From contig NZ_LR215979.1 in assembly GCF_900683735.1 (NCBI RefSeq), positions 1,488,001-1,552,000 of the forward strand: a stretch of DNA of 64,000 nt, given 5' to 3'. A program made the translations under genes and the position numbers. The DNA comes from Fusobacterium ulcerans ATCC 49185. Its GTDB lineage: Bacteria > Fusobacteriota > Fusobacteriia > Fusobacteriales > Fusobacteriaceae. This document shows, piece after piece, positions 9,587-19,027 of the stretch. The notes under the pieces are model-generated. The model did no database searches and was not told the DNA's origin. It saw only the letters and a program-made list of their open reading frames with translations. How positions within the stretch are numbered: the first letter of the stretch is position 1; each line of letters opens with the position of its first letter.

Positions 9587-10036
9587 TTAGTCGAAATTTC
9601 GCTCAGATAAACGAACGATTAATCCCTCAATGGCAAGTATGTATCCTTCCTTTCCAAAGCCGCAGATTTGTCCTATACAAGCAGGAGCAGTATATGACTT
9701 GTGTCTGAACTCCTCTCTCTGATGGATATTTGAAAGATGAACCTCTACTGTTGGAATATTTATACTTTTGATTGCATCATAAAGAGCTATTGAAGTATGA
9801 GTATACGCTCCGGGATTTATAACTATACCATCATATTTTTCAAAATATGCCATTTGAAGCATATTTATCATTTCTCCTTCTATATTACTTTGAAATATAT
9901 TTATTTCTATATCACAATTATCAAATTTATCCATAATATATTTACATACATTTTGATAATTGTCCTCCCCATATATATTTTTCTCTCTTATACCTAGAAA
10001 ATTTAAGTTAGGTCCATTTAATATCATTATTTTCAT
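9587..10036 (-). CDS. aroQ: Type II 3-dehydroquinate dehydratase
   Basis: Third step of the shikimate pathway: dehydrates 3-dehydroquinate to 3-dehydroshikimate. The 149-residue chain has the type II signatures: N-terminal NGPNLNFLG, IYG before the active-site lid, INPGAYTHTS, and the substrate-binding segment VEVHLSNIHQREEFRHKS with its catalytic His. It follows aroE by 14 bases and is the last gene of that two-gene unit. The purine operon promoter begins 62 bases beyond its stop, and no terminator is evident between them. Confidence 0.95.
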   Translation of the reverse strand: MKIMILNGPNLNFLGIREKNIYGEDNYQNVCKYIMDKFDNCDIEINIFQSNIEGEMINMLQMAYFEKYDGIVINPGAYTHTSIALYDAIKSINIPTVEVHLSNIHQREEFRHKSYTAPACIGQICGFGKEGYILAIEGLIVRLSERNFD

Positions 10037-10050
10037 TATATCTCTCCCTA

Positions 10051-10869
10051 TTATCCTATAAAATTATCTGCTAAATAACTATAAAGTTCCTCTCCCAATG
10101 AATCATCAAATTTTGTTTCCTGCCATATTTCCTGTGCTTTTACTGCCTGCTCAATAAGCATATAAAGTCCATCAGCACACTGCAGTCCATTTTTTTCAGC
10201 TAATTTTAGAAATTCTGTTTTCAATGGATTATAAACTATATCTACTGCTGCTTTAAATCTTTTTATAACCGTTTCATCTATTGGAGAAACTCCAATATTT
10301 GGATGCATTCCCACAGGTGTTGCATTTATTACAATATCTCCTTCCAAAAAGTTTTCATAGATAGCTATACTAATATATGGAAATTTTTCCAAAAGATCAG
10401 TAAGTTTATTTGAAAGAGTTCTTGATACTACTTTTATACTTTTTGCTCCCAGAGTATGAAGAGCTGTTATTACAGACTTGGCTGCTCCTCCAGTTCCCAA
10501 TACTACACATTCTCTGTTTTTTATCGCTATATCTCCTCTTTCCAACAACCTTATAAATCCATAATAGTCACTGTTATATCCATAGCTTTTTCCATCTTTT
10601 ACTTTAAGAACATTTACAGCTCCTATTTTTTCTGCCTCTTCAGATAAAAAATCTATTTTTGAAAGAAGTGTTTCTTTATATGGGATAGTTATATTAACTC
10701 CTTCTATTCCCATTATCTTCATCCCCTCTATTATATTTTCAGCATTGCTTTTCTCTACCTCATAGAGAGAATAATATCCTTTTATTTCATATCTTTCAAA
10801 TATATATTGATGAATGACAGGAGAAAGTGAATGCCCAAGCTTCTCTCCTATAAGTCCATAAGTCTTCAT
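10051..10869 (-). CDS. aroE: Shikimate 5-dehydrogenase
   Basis: Reduces 3-dehydroshikimate to shikimate with NADPH. At 272 residues it is of normal AroE size. The N-terminal shikimate-binding segment LGHSLSPVIHQ, the catalytic Lys in TIPYKETLL, the Asp in NSDYYGF, the Rossmann segment VVLGTGGAAKSV and the C-terminal DGLYMLIEQAVKA are all present. aroE and aroQ appear alone here, without other aro genes. A TATAAT with extended TG (10902-10910) lies just upstream. Confidence 0.96.
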   Translation of the reverse strand: MKTYGLIGEKLGHSLSPVIHQYIFERYEIKGYYSLYEVEKSNAENIIEGMKIMGIEGVNITIPYKETLLSKIDFLSEEAEKIGAVNVLKVKDGKSYGYNSDYYGFIRLLERGDIAIKNRECVVLGTGGAAKSVITALHTLGAKSIKVVSRTLSNKLTDLLEKFPYISIAIYENFLEGDIVINATPVGMHPNIGVSPIDETVIKRFKAAVDIVYNPLKTEFLKLAEKNGLQCADGLYMLIEQAVKAQEIWQETKFDDSLGEELYSYLADNFIG

Positions 10870-10901
10870 ATTCTTACCCCTTTGTTTTCTATTTTAAATT
10901 C

Positions 10902-10910
10902 ATTATAGCA
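10902..10910 (-). promoter_or_regulatory. Extended -10 promoter element upstream of aroE
   Basis: Minus-strand TGC followed by TATAAT, about 30 bases before the aroE start. No clear -35 is visible, consistent with an extended -10 promoter. Confidence 0.45.
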
Positions 10911-10981
10911 TAACTGCACCATAAAAAAAAGAGCAGCTAAAAGCATTTTAAAACTTTTCTTACCAGAAAGATTACCTCTCA

Positions 10982-11015
10982 CTGATTTTCAAATTTCTAA
11001 AGTTTAATCTAGCTT
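10982..11015 (-). repeat. Dispersed ~30-bp A+T-rich sequence, copy a
   Basis: Minus-strand core AGATTAAACTTTAGAAATTT in the gap between tctC and aroE. It matches copy b (35980-36010) over 29 bases with three differences, all transitions, and shares an extended left end (AAGCTAGA) with copy c. Confidence 0.5.
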
Positions 11016-11037
11016 TTTGCCACTCTATTTATCAACA

Positions 11038-12030
11038 TTATTTCGTTGTATTTCTTAATACATCTTTATATTGCATATATTCATCTTCTATTTTTTGCAA
11101 GTATGCTTTTGCTTCCTCTGTAGTTAATATCTTTGCCTGCTGGCTGAATCCTATTTTCAATTTTTCAGCATATTCAGGTGTTCCAACCACTTTTTCTGCA
11201 ATTTCGCTCATTTTAGCTACTATTGCTGGATCAGTTCCTTTTGGGAAAGCTATAATATATGGATTATTCATTTCCATATCTACTCCACTTTCTTTGGCTG
11301 TTGGTACATCTCCCAAATAAGGATTTCTCTCTCCATTGTATTGAGCCAAAGCTACCATATCACCATTTTGTACATAATCTTTTATACTTCCATAAGCTAT
11401 AGATGCTACATCTATTCTTCCACCTAAGAGATTTGTAACTTTTTCAGATGTTGAACCTATATCTGCAAGTTTTAATTTTACTCCTGTTTTATCTTGAAGA
11501 ATCAGTACTTGTAAATGTGAGAATCCTCCAAATTCTGTTCCATATATAATACTTTCAGGGTTAGCCTGACTTTTTTCTATAAGATCTTTTAATGAAGTGA
11601 TTCCTGACTGTTTACTTGCTACTAATACTGATCCTCCATCTATTGCTGGAATACATGCTACATCAAATTCTTTAAAATCATAATCTGATATTCCAGATAC
11701 ATAATTTACTACCATTGGACCTGAGTGAGTAAACAGAGCTTTGTACCCATTCGCAGGTGTTGCTTTTATACTTTCTGTAGCTGCCAACCCAGAAGCTCCA
11801 GGCATGTTAGTTACCACTAGTGGTTTTTTAGTTTCTTTTTCAAAGAACTCTCCAAATGTTCTAGCATTAAAGTCTGTATCTCCTCCAGCTGATGCATGAA
11901 GAACTACTTCCACTGGTTTATTTGGCCATACTGCTGCTGCATCTTTTCCACCATCTTTTTTTCCTCCACAACCAGATAATATAGTTGCAGCACACAATCC
12001 CATTAAAAATATTTTTCCAATTTTTTTCAT
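11038..12030 (-). CDS. tctC: Tripartite tricarboxylate transporter substrate-binding lipoprotein (TctC/Bug family)
   Basis: Binds an organic acid outside the inner membrane and delivers it to TctAB. The chain of 330 residues begins with a lipoprotein signal ending in LSGCGGKKDGG (lipobox Cys near residue 21), so it is probably lipid-anchored. The Bug-family start PNKPVEVVLHASAGGDTD and the conserved NMPGASGLAATESI segment are visible. It is the last gene of gudD-tctB-tctA-tctC. The adjoining dehydratase suggests a sugar diacid (glucarate or galactarate) as ligand rather than citrate; this is inferred from context only. Confidence 0.9.
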   Translation of the reverse strand: MKKIGKIFLMGLCAATILSGCGGKKDGGKDAAAVWPNKPVEVVLHASAGGDTDFNARTFGEFFEKETKKPLVVTNMPGASGLAATESIKATPANGYKALFTHSGPMVVNYVSGISDYDFKEFDVACIPAIDGGSVLVASKQSGITSLKDLIEKSQANPESIIYGTEFGGFSHLQVLILQDKTGVKLKLADIGSTSEKVTNLLGGRIDVASIAYGSIKDYVQNGDMVALAQYNGERNPYLGDVPTAKESGVDMEMNNPYIIAFPKGTDPAIVAKMSEIAEKVVGTPEYAEKLKIGFSQQAKILTTEEAKAYLQKIEDEYMQYKDVLRNTTK

Positions 12031-12055
12031 TTATAACTCCCTCCATTTTATATAT

Positions 12056-13564
12056 TTATGCTGTTTTCATTACTTTGCATTTTTTACAATATCCAAATAA
12101 CATATATCCCAAATACAGAATAGTTGCTACTAAGAATACACTGGCTATTGGTTTTGAGAAAAAATTCAATATATTATTATCAGAAAGAATAAGTCCTCTT
12201 CTCAAATTCTCCTCTGCCATTCTTCCTAAAATAAATCCTATTATAAATGGTGATTGAGGCACTTTAAATTTAACAAATATATATCCTAATATACCAAATA
12301 CTAGAATAGCTATAACATCAAATGTTCTGCTAGCAAGAGCAAAAGCTCCAACTGTTGTAAATACTATAACAATAGGAAGTAGTATATATTTGGGTACTCT
12401 CAACACCTGAGCAAATATTCTCAATCCAAAGAACTCTACTATCAACATAAGGAAAGCTCCTATAAACATAGCTGCAAATATTGCAAATACCAGTGAAGCA
12501 TTATTTTTAAATAATAATGGACCTGGAACAATACCATGTACCATGAAAGCTCCAAGAAGAACTGCAGTAGCTCCATCTCCTGGTATTCCCAAAGTAAGAA
12601 GAGGTATCATTGCTCCTCCTACAGAGGCATTATTTGAAGTTTCAGACGCAACAACACCATCAGGTATTCCAGTTCCAAATTTTTCAGGATATTTAGATCT
12701 GCTTTTTATAACATTATATGCAATCAAGTTAGAAGTAGATCCTCCAATACCTGGTATTATTCCTATAACTATTCCAATAACAGAAGCTACCAAAGCATTC
12801 CATTTTTGTGCTAAAAAATCTTTTACAGAAAATCCAAATCCTTTTACATCTTTCATATTTACTTCTATTTTTTCCTGTTTAGTGGAAAATTTAATAGTTT
12901 CAGATGTAAGAAGTATCTCTGTTATAGCAAAAAGCCCTATCAATACTGTTAAAGTATTAAATCCTCCTACTAACTGAGGACTTCCAAATGTAAATCTTTT
13001 TACAGCATCTGTTGGTGACAATCCCACTGTTGCAAATCCTATTCCCATAAATGCTGCAAAGAATGCTTTTGGTAATGAACTTCCTGCCAATGAAGTTATC
13101 AATACAATTGCAAACATAGCTATTGCAAAATATTCATGTGGTCCAAACTGTAATGCCACTTTTGCAAGAAGTGGCGAAATAAATACAAGTGCTAAAGTAC
13201 TCGCTACTGTACCTATAAAACTAAATACTACTCCCATTCCAAGTGCTTCCATAACTCGTCCATTATTTTTCATTGGAAGTCCATCGAAACATGTAGCTAT
13301 TGATGATGGTGTTCCTGGGATCCCTATCAATATTGCTGAAATAAGTCCTCCAGAAGTTCCCCCAATATATAGTGATATTAAAAAACAAATTCCAACTGCT
13401 GGTGACATTGCATATGTAAAGGGCAGTCCTAAAACCAATCCCATTACTGTAGATAATCCTGGTACCGCTCCAAATACTATTCCTACAGCAGTTCCTATCA
13501 GCATAAGTATAAGTGTATATGGTTGTAATGCTGTCAACAGCCCTTCTCCAAACAATTCAAACAT
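12056..13564 (-). CDS. tctA: Tripartite tricarboxylate transporter large permease
   Basis: The large membrane subunit of a TTT secondary transporter, 502 residues with about 12 hydrophobic segments. TctA hallmarks include the early GAVPGLSTVMGL block, LISLYIGGTSGGLISAILIG, IPGTPSSIATCFDG, and the second repeat GIIPGIGGSTSNLIAYN. These duplicated PG loops are thought to carry substrate and cation. It is preceded by tctB (22 bases) and followed by tctC (25 bases), the usual set of three parts. Substrate cannot be read from the sequence. Confidence 0.93.
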   Translation of the reverse strand: MFELFGEGLLTALQPYTLILMLIGTAVGIVFGAVPGLSTVMGLVLGLPFTYAMSPAVGICFLISLYIGGTSGGLISAILIGIPGTPSSIATCFDGLPMKNNGRVMEALGMGVVFSFIGTVASTLALVFISPLLAKVALQFGPHEYFAIAMFAIVLITSLAGSSLPKAFFAAFMGIGFATVGLSPTDAVKRFTFGSPQLVGGFNTLTVLIGLFAITEILLTSETIKFSTKQEKIEVNMKDVKGFGFSVKDFLAQKWNALVASVIGIVIGIIPGIGGSTSNLIAYNVIKSRSKYPEKFGTGIPDGVVASETSNNASVGGAMIPLLTLGIPGDGATAVLLGAFMVHGIVPGPLLFKNNASLVFAIFAAMFIGAFLMLIVEFFGLRIFAQVLRVPKYILLPIVIVFTTVGAFALASRTFDVIAILVFGILGYIFVKFKVPQSPFIIGFILGRMAEENLRRGLILSDNNILNFFSKPIASVFLVATILYLGYMLFGYCKKCKVMKTA

Positions 13565-13586
13565 TTCTTGTCCCCTCCCTTATTTT

Positions 13587-14072
13587 CTATAAAAATGCAT
13601 CTAGTAATCCTCCAGGAAGGAAGATGCTGAATCCAAAATAAAATAGATAGTATATTCCCACTGAAAAGAGAAGAGAAATTATCAAATAAACTATTTGATT
13701 TTTCTTAACATAGCTTGGCGTCAATATATTCATTTCCAAGAAAAGGAATACAAATGTTGTTATGATGAATCCTATACCAGAATAAAGTAAAATATATAGA
13801 GCTATCAAAGCAAATGTACATACTACTGTTTTTGTATCAAAGTCTTTCTTTTCTGCTTCTCCCTTTGGAGTTTTAAGCCCTCTTCCAGTTTGAAGTACTC
13901 CAACTGCTATAATCAAGACACTGATAAGTGATGGTACAAATCTTGAATCAAATAATTGTGATCTTGTCCCAGGTATTTGAAGCACTAATATTCCATATAC
14001 TGTCCCGCATAAAAGCATAATTATTCCTAATATTGTATCTTTACTTTCCCAATTTAAACTTTTGTTACCCAT
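13587..14072 (-). CDS. tctB: Tripartite tricarboxylate transporter small permease
   Basis: Small membrane subunit of the TTT transporter, 161 residues with four hydrophobic stretches: one near residues 12-32, one near 45-62, one near 85-115 and one near 135-155. The family is weakly conserved, so the call rests on the topology, the length and the position directly before tctA. The gene starts 14 bases after gudD with SD GGAAGGAG. Confidence 0.85.
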   Translation of the reverse strand: MGNKSLNWESKDTILGIIMLLCGTVYGILVLQIPGTRSQLFDSRFVPSLISVLIIAVGVLQTGRGLKTPKGEAEKKDFDTKTVVCTFALIALYILLYSGIGFIITTFVFLFLEMNILTPSYVKKNQIVYLIISLLFSVGIYYLFYFGFSIFLPGGLLDAFL

Positions 14073-14086
14073 AAATCTCTCCTTCC

Positions 14087-15442
14087 CTATCTAACCATAC
14101 AAGGTTTTTTAGAATCATATTTCCAGTCTTTTATTAAATACTGCATTGCCAGTGCATCATCACGATCTCTGAATTTAGCTGGCATTGTTTTATACAGCTC
14201 ATGAGCTTTCAATAATTTTTCCATATCTATTTCTACTCCAAGCCCTGGCTTGTCAGTTATCTTTATAACTCCATCTTTTATCACAGGAGATTCTTTAGTA
14301 ATTCCCTGTCCATCCTGCCATATATAATGAGTATCTACAGGTGTAATCTTTCCTGGTGCAGCTGCTGCTACTTGAGCAAATGTTGCCAAAGTTATATCAA
14401 AGTGATTGTTTGAGTGTGATCCCCATGTCAATCCCCAATCTTTCAATATATATGCCATTCTTACACTTCCATTTAATGTCCAGAAATGAGGGTCAGCAAG
14501 TATTATATCTACTGATTTTAAAGCAGCTGCATGATAGAACTGCCTCCAGTTAGTAGCTATCATATTTGTTGCAACTTTTAACCCAGTAGCATTTTTAAAT
14601 TCTGCCATTATCTCTCTGCTTGAAAATCCAGCTTCTGGTCCACATGGATCTTCCATATATGCTACTACATTATTTTTATCTTTACATAATCTTATAGCTT
14701 CCTCTAAAGTCCATGCTCCATTTGGATCGATATTTACTCTTGCTTCTGGAAAAGCAGCATGAAGAGCCTCCACAGCTTTCATTTCCTCCTCTCCTTTTAA
14801 TACTCCACCTTTTAATTTAAAATCTTTAAATCCATATCTTTCATAAAGAGCTTTTGCTTGTTCTACTACTCCTTCTGGAGTGAGAGTTTCTTTTCTTCTC
14901 ACTTCTTCCCATTTGTCTTTACAGTCACTCTCTACCAAATAAGGAAGATCTGTTTTCTTTGTATCAGCTATATAAAATAAATAACCTAGGAAAGGAACTT
15001 CTCTTCTCTGAATTCCTCCATCTCCTAATAAAGATGCCATAGGTTTATTTACATATTTTCCTAATAAATCCAGCATAGCACATTCTACAGCAGCTTCAGC
15101 CTGAACTACAAATTTCAAATTGCTTATATTCAATCCTTGAAGTCCTTCTCCACTGTCCCCTTTAGCTTTCTGTCCATTCTGTCTTATGTTTGTTATAACC
15201 TGTCTATAGTCAGCTATCTCTGCTCCTACTACTATTGGCTTGTAGCTTTCAAGCATTTCTGTTATAGCTTCCCCTCCATGTATTTCCCCAATTCCTTTAT
15301 TTCCAGTTTCATCTTCCAAAACTACTACATTTCTTGTGAAATATGGTGCATGACATCCACTGAGTGTCAGAAGCATACTATCATATCCTGCTATTGGATA
15401 TACATCCATTTTTACTACTTTTGGTGTGCCCTTCTTTTCCAT
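14087..15442 (-). CDS. gudD: Glucarate dehydratase (enolase superfamily)
   Basis: Dehydrates D-glucarate (and often L-idarate) to 5-keto-4-deoxyglucarate. The similarity to the E. coli enzyme runs end to end, from AGYDSMLLTLSGCHAPYFTRN to the C-terminal CMVR. Active-site residues are present: the KxK pair in DFKLKGGV, metal ligands in NIDPNGAW and MEDPCG, the Asn in ATNMIATN, and His in SHSNNHFDITL. I place the start at ATG 15440-15442 because GGAGG lies 9 bases upstream; a longer reading from TTG 15455 would overlap that SD. It is the first gene of gudD-tctBAC. No aldolase for the product is in the window. Confidence 0.93.
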   Translation of the reverse strand: MEKKGTPKVVKMDVYPIAGYDSMLLTLSGCHAPYFTRNVVVLEDETGNKGIGEIHGGEAITEMLESYKPIVVGAEIADYRQVITNIRQNGQKAKGDSGEGLQGLNISNLKFVVQAEAAVECAMLDLLGKYVNKPMASLLGDGGIQRREVPFLGYLFYIADTKKTDLPYLVESDCKDKWEEVRRKETLTPEGVVEQAKALYERYGFKDFKLKGGVLKGEEEMKAVEALHAAFPEARVNIDPNGAWTLEEAIRLCKDKNNVVAYMEDPCGPEAGFSSREIMAEFKNATGLKVATNMIATNWRQFYHAAALKSVDIILADPHFWTLNGSVRMAYILKDWGLTWGSHSNNHFDITLATFAQVAAAAPGKITPVDTHYIWQDGQGITKESPVIKDGVIKITDKPGLGVEIDMEKLLKAHELYKTMPAKFRDRDDALAMQYLIKDWKYDSKKPCMVR

Positions 15443-15868
15443 AAAATTTTCCTCCAATTATTATAGTTTAATAGGATAAATTCTTAGTTATTAAAACATA
15501 ATTATCTAATTTCGTATATCGTAACATAATATTTTTTCACAGGATATATTATAAAAAACAAAAATATGCAGTAAAAATTGTCATAAGTAACATAACTATT
15601 ATTTTTCAGCCTATAATATCCCTTTAATTAATAGTTATTTTATCTGCTAACTAAGATTAATTAAATATAAATTCTTTCTAAAATATAAACTATTACATTA
15701 TAATATTTTTATACAAAAAATATATATACAATATAATTCGAATTATTTTCAAACAAAATAATTGCATTTGTAGTTTGAACTACATAAAAAAATCAAAAAA
15801 TATGTTAGCATATAAATATGAAAAATATTAACTTAAGCAAAAACTATAAAAATCAGGAGGAAATGTTT
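15443..15868. promoter_or_regulatory. Divergent intergenic region between gudD and nhaC with two palindromes
   Basis: This 426-base A+T-rich gap should hold the promoters of both flanking units. Two palindromes stand out: a perfect 14-mer, ATAATTCGAATTAT (15733-15746), and TGTAGTT-TG-AACTACA (15769-15784). The second resembles a regulator operator and lies near a TTGAAC that could be a -35 for nhaC. No confident -10/-35 pair was fixed for either direction. Confidence 0.4.
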
Positions 15869-17251
15869 ATGAGAAAAAAAGAATTATCTCTGCCCTTAGC
15901 CTTGCTTCCAATAATTACAGTGGTATTTTTTGCTCTTATGTCAGTTATGAAATGGGGAGCTGGTATGTATCTTCCTATTATATGCAGCATCATGGTAGCT
16001 GTCCTTATAGGAATATATTTAGGCTTCTCATATGATGAATTACAAAAAAGTTTAGTTAAAGGTGTTTCAAGAGCACTACCTGCTTTCTTCATATTGCTCA
16101 TAGTTGGAACTATAATTGGTTCTTGGATAGTGGGAGGAGTTATTCCAGCATTAATCTATTATAGTCTAAAAATAATCAGCCCTTCAATTTTTGTTCCTGC
16201 AGCAGCAGCAGTTACAGGAATAATTGCTATTTCTACTGGTACTTCATTCACTTCAATTGCTACTGTAGGTCTCGCTCTTATGGTTACAGGAATTGGAATG
16301 GGATTTCCTCCACCTCTTCTTGCAGGAGCTATAATCTCTGGAGCCTACCTTGGAGATAGTATGTCTCCTCTTTCAGATACTACTAATCTCGCTTCAGCTA
16401 TGGCTGGATGTGATTTATTTGAATTAATTGGTCATATAATTTTAACAGGAATTCCAGCATTTCTTATTTCTATTGTTATGTTTTATTTTGTAGGTATAAA
16501 ACATGTTGAATCTATTTCTATAAGTACTGAAGAAATAGCCCTTATTTATAATGGAATTTCACAGTCTTTCAATATTAATCCTCTCCTTTTAGTCTTTCCC
16601 ATAATAACGATAGTTTTTTCAATAAAGAAATTTCCAGCAGTTCCTTCATTGATAACTATTTCGATTCTTGGTGGAATAAGTGCTTTAGTTCTACAAAAAG
16701 CAGATTTCAGACTGGTTTTAAATGCAATGACATTTGGATATAAAAGTAATACTGGTATTCAAATGATAGATAGCCTCCTTTCACGTGGAGGAATAGTTTC
16801 AATGGGAAGTACTATTATTCTTATGCTTCTTGCTACTGCTCTTGGAGGTATTTTAGAAAAAGTTGGTTTTTTAAATACAATACTTAAATCTGTTATGAAA
16901 TTTATAAAAAGTGATGGACAGCTCATACTTCTTACTGTTTTAAGTGGATTTGCAGTTGCTTTTGCTACTGGAGCTCAACTTCTTGCTATTCTCCTTCCTG
17001 CAAGGATGTTTGTTCCAGAATTTAAAGCTAGAAATCTTCATCTTAAAAATTTAGCTAGAGTAGCTCAATCAATAGGAGCTATTGGAATTAATCTAGTTCC
17101 TTGGAGTGTCCCTTGTATTTTTGCTTCTAATATTTTAGGAGTTGAACCTTCTAAATTTATTCCTTATTTATTCTTTGTATTTATGACTGTAATAATTAAT
17201 TTAGCATACGGATTTACTGGATTTACAATTACCAAAATTAATAAAAATTAA
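15869..17251 (+). CDS. nhaC: NhaC-family Na+/H+ antiporter (or related organic-anion antiporter)
   Basis: Inner-membrane protein of 460 residues with 11-12 hydrophobic segments. It carries the family blocks IGTIIGSWIVGGVIPALIYY, ISTGTSFTSIATVGLALM, GDSMSPLSDTTNLASAMAG and ATGAQLLAILLPARMF. The start is set at ATG 15869 because AGGAGG is placed 7 bases before it; the ATG at 15818 has no SD. NhaC relatives include Na+/H+ antiporters and malate/lactate exchangers, so the substrate is open. It precedes a metallo-beta-lactamase-fold hydrolase by 33 bases and is divergent from the glucarate unit. Confidence 0.85.
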   Translation: MRKKELSLPLALLPIITVVFFALMSVMKWGAGMYLPIICSIMVAVLIGIYLGFSYDELQKSLVKGVSRALPAFFILLIVGTIIGSWIVGGVIPALIYYSLKIISPSIFVPAAAAVTGIIAISTGTSFTSIATVGLALMVTGIGMGFPPPLLAGAIISGAYLGDSMSPLSDTTNLASAMAGCDLFELIGHIILTGIPAFLISIVMFYFVGIKHVESISISTEEIALIYNGISQSFNINPLLLVFPIITIVFSIKKFPAVPSLITISILGGISALVLQKADFRLVLNAMTFGYKSNTGIQMIDSLLSRGGIVSMGSTIILMLLATALGGILEKVGFLNTILKSVMKFIKSDGQLILLTVLSGFAVAFATGAQLLAILLPARMFVPEFKARNLHLKNLARVAQSIGAIGINLVPWSVPCIFASNILGVEPSKFIPYLFFVFMTVIINLAYGFTGFTITKINKN

Positions 17252-17284
17252 AATGAACTACAAAATAAAAGGAGTGATATCATT

Positions 17285-18169
17285 ATGAAAATTGAAACTA
17301 AAGTTGTTGTTCTTGGAACAGGAACTCCCAATGCAGATCCTGATCGTTCAGGTCCATGTGTAGCTGTAATTGTAGGAGAAAATTCCTATCTTGTTGACTT
17401 TGGTCCTGGTCTTGTCAGAAGAGCAGCTCAAGCATATAGACAAGGTATAGATGCTCTAAAGGTTTCTAATCTTAAAAGAGCTTTTCTAACTCATCTCCAT
17501 TCAGATCATAGTGGAGGATATTCTGATTTAATTCTTTCTCCTTGGGTATTAGAAAGAAATGAACCTTTAAAAGTATTTGGTCCAAAAGGATTAAATGATA
17601 TGACAACTCATATTCTTGCTGCATACTCAGCTGATATAAATGAGCGTATATTTGGTTTAGAACAGGCAAATAAAGAAGGAATAAAAGTTGAAGTTGATGA
17701 AATATCACCAGGAGAAATCTATAAAGATGAATTTGTAACAGTAGAAGCTATTCCTGTTATTCATGGTTCTTTTGAATCTTATGCCTACAAATTTAAAACT
17801 CCTGATAAGATTGTAGTAATTTCTGGAGATACATCTCCTTGTGAAAATCTTATCAATGCTGCTAAGGATTGTGATATCCTTGTTCATGAAGTATACTATA
17901 CACAAGGCGTGCATTCTAGATCTCCACAATGGAAAAAATATCATACATCTGTTCATACCTCTGCTATAGAATTAGGAGAAATAGCTTCTAAAATAAAGCC
18001 TAATCTCCTTGTTATGTACCATCAGTTATATATGATAGATACAATAAATGGAAATGATTCTGAACTATCTAATAAAATAGAAGAAGTAGAAAAAGAAATA
18101 ATGAAAGAAGTCAGAGAAAATTATAAAGGAAATGTAATTTCTGCAAAAGATTTAGGAGTATACGAATAA
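17285..18169 (+). CDS. Metallo-beta-lactamase-fold hydrolase, RNase Z-like subgroup
   Basis: 294 residues. Metal ligands are visible: HLHSDHSGG near residue 74, His in VIHGS, Asp in VVISGDTSP, and His in LVMYHQLY near the C-terminus, giving the two-zinc site of this fold. The early GTGTPNADPDRSGPCVAV segment matches the group that includes RNase Z, arylsulfatase-like and lactonase-like hydrolases. It lacks the long exosite arm of a true tRNase Z. It is co-transcribed with the nhaC-like gene, so I expect a small-molecule substrate linked to that transport, perhaps a lactone or ester; the reaction is not known. SD AAGGAG precedes the ATG. Confidence 0.75.
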   Translation: MKIETKVVVLGTGTPNADPDRSGPCVAVIVGENSYLVDFGPGLVRRAAQAYRQGIDALKVSNLKRAFLTHLHSDHSGGYSDLILSPWVLERNEPLKVFGPKGLNDMTTHILAAYSADINERIFGLEQANKEGIKVEVDEISPGEIYKDEFVTVEAIPVIHGSFESYAYKFKTPDKIVVISGDTSPCENLINAAKDCDILVHEVYYTQGVHSRSPQWKKYHTSVHTSAIELGEIASKIKPNLLVMYHQLYMIDTINGNDSELSNKIEEVEKEIMKEVRENYKGNVISAKDLGVYE

Positions 18170-18210
18170 GAAAATAAAAGCTATAATATATTTGCAAATG
18201 ACTCAGCAAG

Positions 18211-18240
18211 TTAGATTAAATTTTATAAATTTAAAAATTA
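18211..18240 (+). repeat. Dispersed ~30-bp A+T-rich sequence, copy d
   Basis: Plus-strand AGATTAAATTTTATAAATTT in the gap before the Crp/Fnr gene. It differs from copy b at four of 29 positions and is the weakest member of the set. It lies inside an inverted pair, ATGACTCA (18198-18205) and TGAGTCAT (from about 18254). Confidence 0.35.
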
Positions 18241-18296
18241 TATTTATACTTAATGAGTCATGTGCAATGTATTTCATATAAAAAAGGAAGTGTCTT

Positions 18297-18998
18297 ATGG
18301 ATAGAAAAAAAGATGATTTATCTGAAGTATCTTTGCTTCCATGGATAAATAATAACCATTCTGCACAAAGCTTAAAAAAGTACATTTCTCTAGCTAAATT
18401 TAAAATTTTTAAAAAAGGAGAAATTTTATCAAAGCAAGGTGAAGTATGTAATGAAATTATGTATCTTTCAAAGGGAACTGTTAAAGTATCTCTTATCAAC
18501 TCAAATGGGATGGAAAAAATTTTCTGGTACAATATAAGTGACAGCCTTATATGTGAGGTTCCTTTTTTTCATGAGTATGAGTCAAATGCTTCCATTGTAG
18601 CAGTCACTGATTGTTGTGTTTACAGATTTTCCAGAGAAATATTTCGTGAAATTTTAAAGGGTCATCCTGATATTTATATTGATATGGGAAAAAATATGGC
18701 AGAAAAAATAAGAATACTGTGCCATCAAATAGCTGAAATTTCCTTTTCTAAACCTGAAAAGCAAATTTGTAGATTTTTATATTATTTTGCTAAAAAATAT
18801 GGAAAGAAAAATAGTGAGTTTATCAATATTACTCTTAACATTTCTCATGAAGAAATTGCTTCTATAAATTCTTTGCACAGAGTTACTGTCACAAAAGTTC
18901 TTACTATTCTAAAAAAAGAAAATATCTTAAATAGAGATAAAAATGGCAATATAATAATTTATGATATGGAAAATCTAAAAAAATATGCTTCTGATTAA
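18297..18998 (+). CDS. Crp/Fnr-family transcriptional regulator
   Basis: 233 residues: an N-terminal cyclic-nucleotide-binding-like beta-roll (about 25-140), a dimer helix, and a C-terminal winged helix whose recognition region reads HEEIASINSLHRVTVTKVL. There is no N-terminal four-cysteine set for an Fe-S cluster, so it is not a classical FNR, and the cAMP-contact residues of Crp are not evident. The effector is unknown. It follows the hydrolase gene by 127 bases and has its own SD (AAAGGAAG). An intrinsic terminator follows. Regulation of the divergent gudD/nhaC units is plausible but unproven. Confidence 0.88.
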   Translation: MDRKKDDLSEVSLLPWINNNHSAQSLKKYISLAKFKIFKKGEILSKQGEVCNEIMYLSKGTVKVSLINSNGMEKIFWYNISDSLICEVPFFHEYESNASIVAVTDCCVYRFSREIFREILKGHPDIYIDMGKNMAEKIRILCHQIAEISFSKPEKQICRFLYYFAKKYGKKNSEFINITLNISHEEIASINSLHRVTVTKVLTILKKENILNRDKNGNIIIYDMENLKKYASD

Positions 18999-19027
18999 AT
19001 TAATAAAATTACTACAAATTAATTTTT

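Noticed and set aside
15733-15784. Attachment site or integron-like site between gudD and nhaC
   Set aside because: The palindromes are short, no integrase is near, and a regulator operator is the simpler reading.
17285-18169. tRNase Z (rnz)
   Set aside because: The metal motif fits the superfamily, but the flexible exosite arm is missing and the gene sits with a transporter, so a small-molecule hydrolase is more likely.
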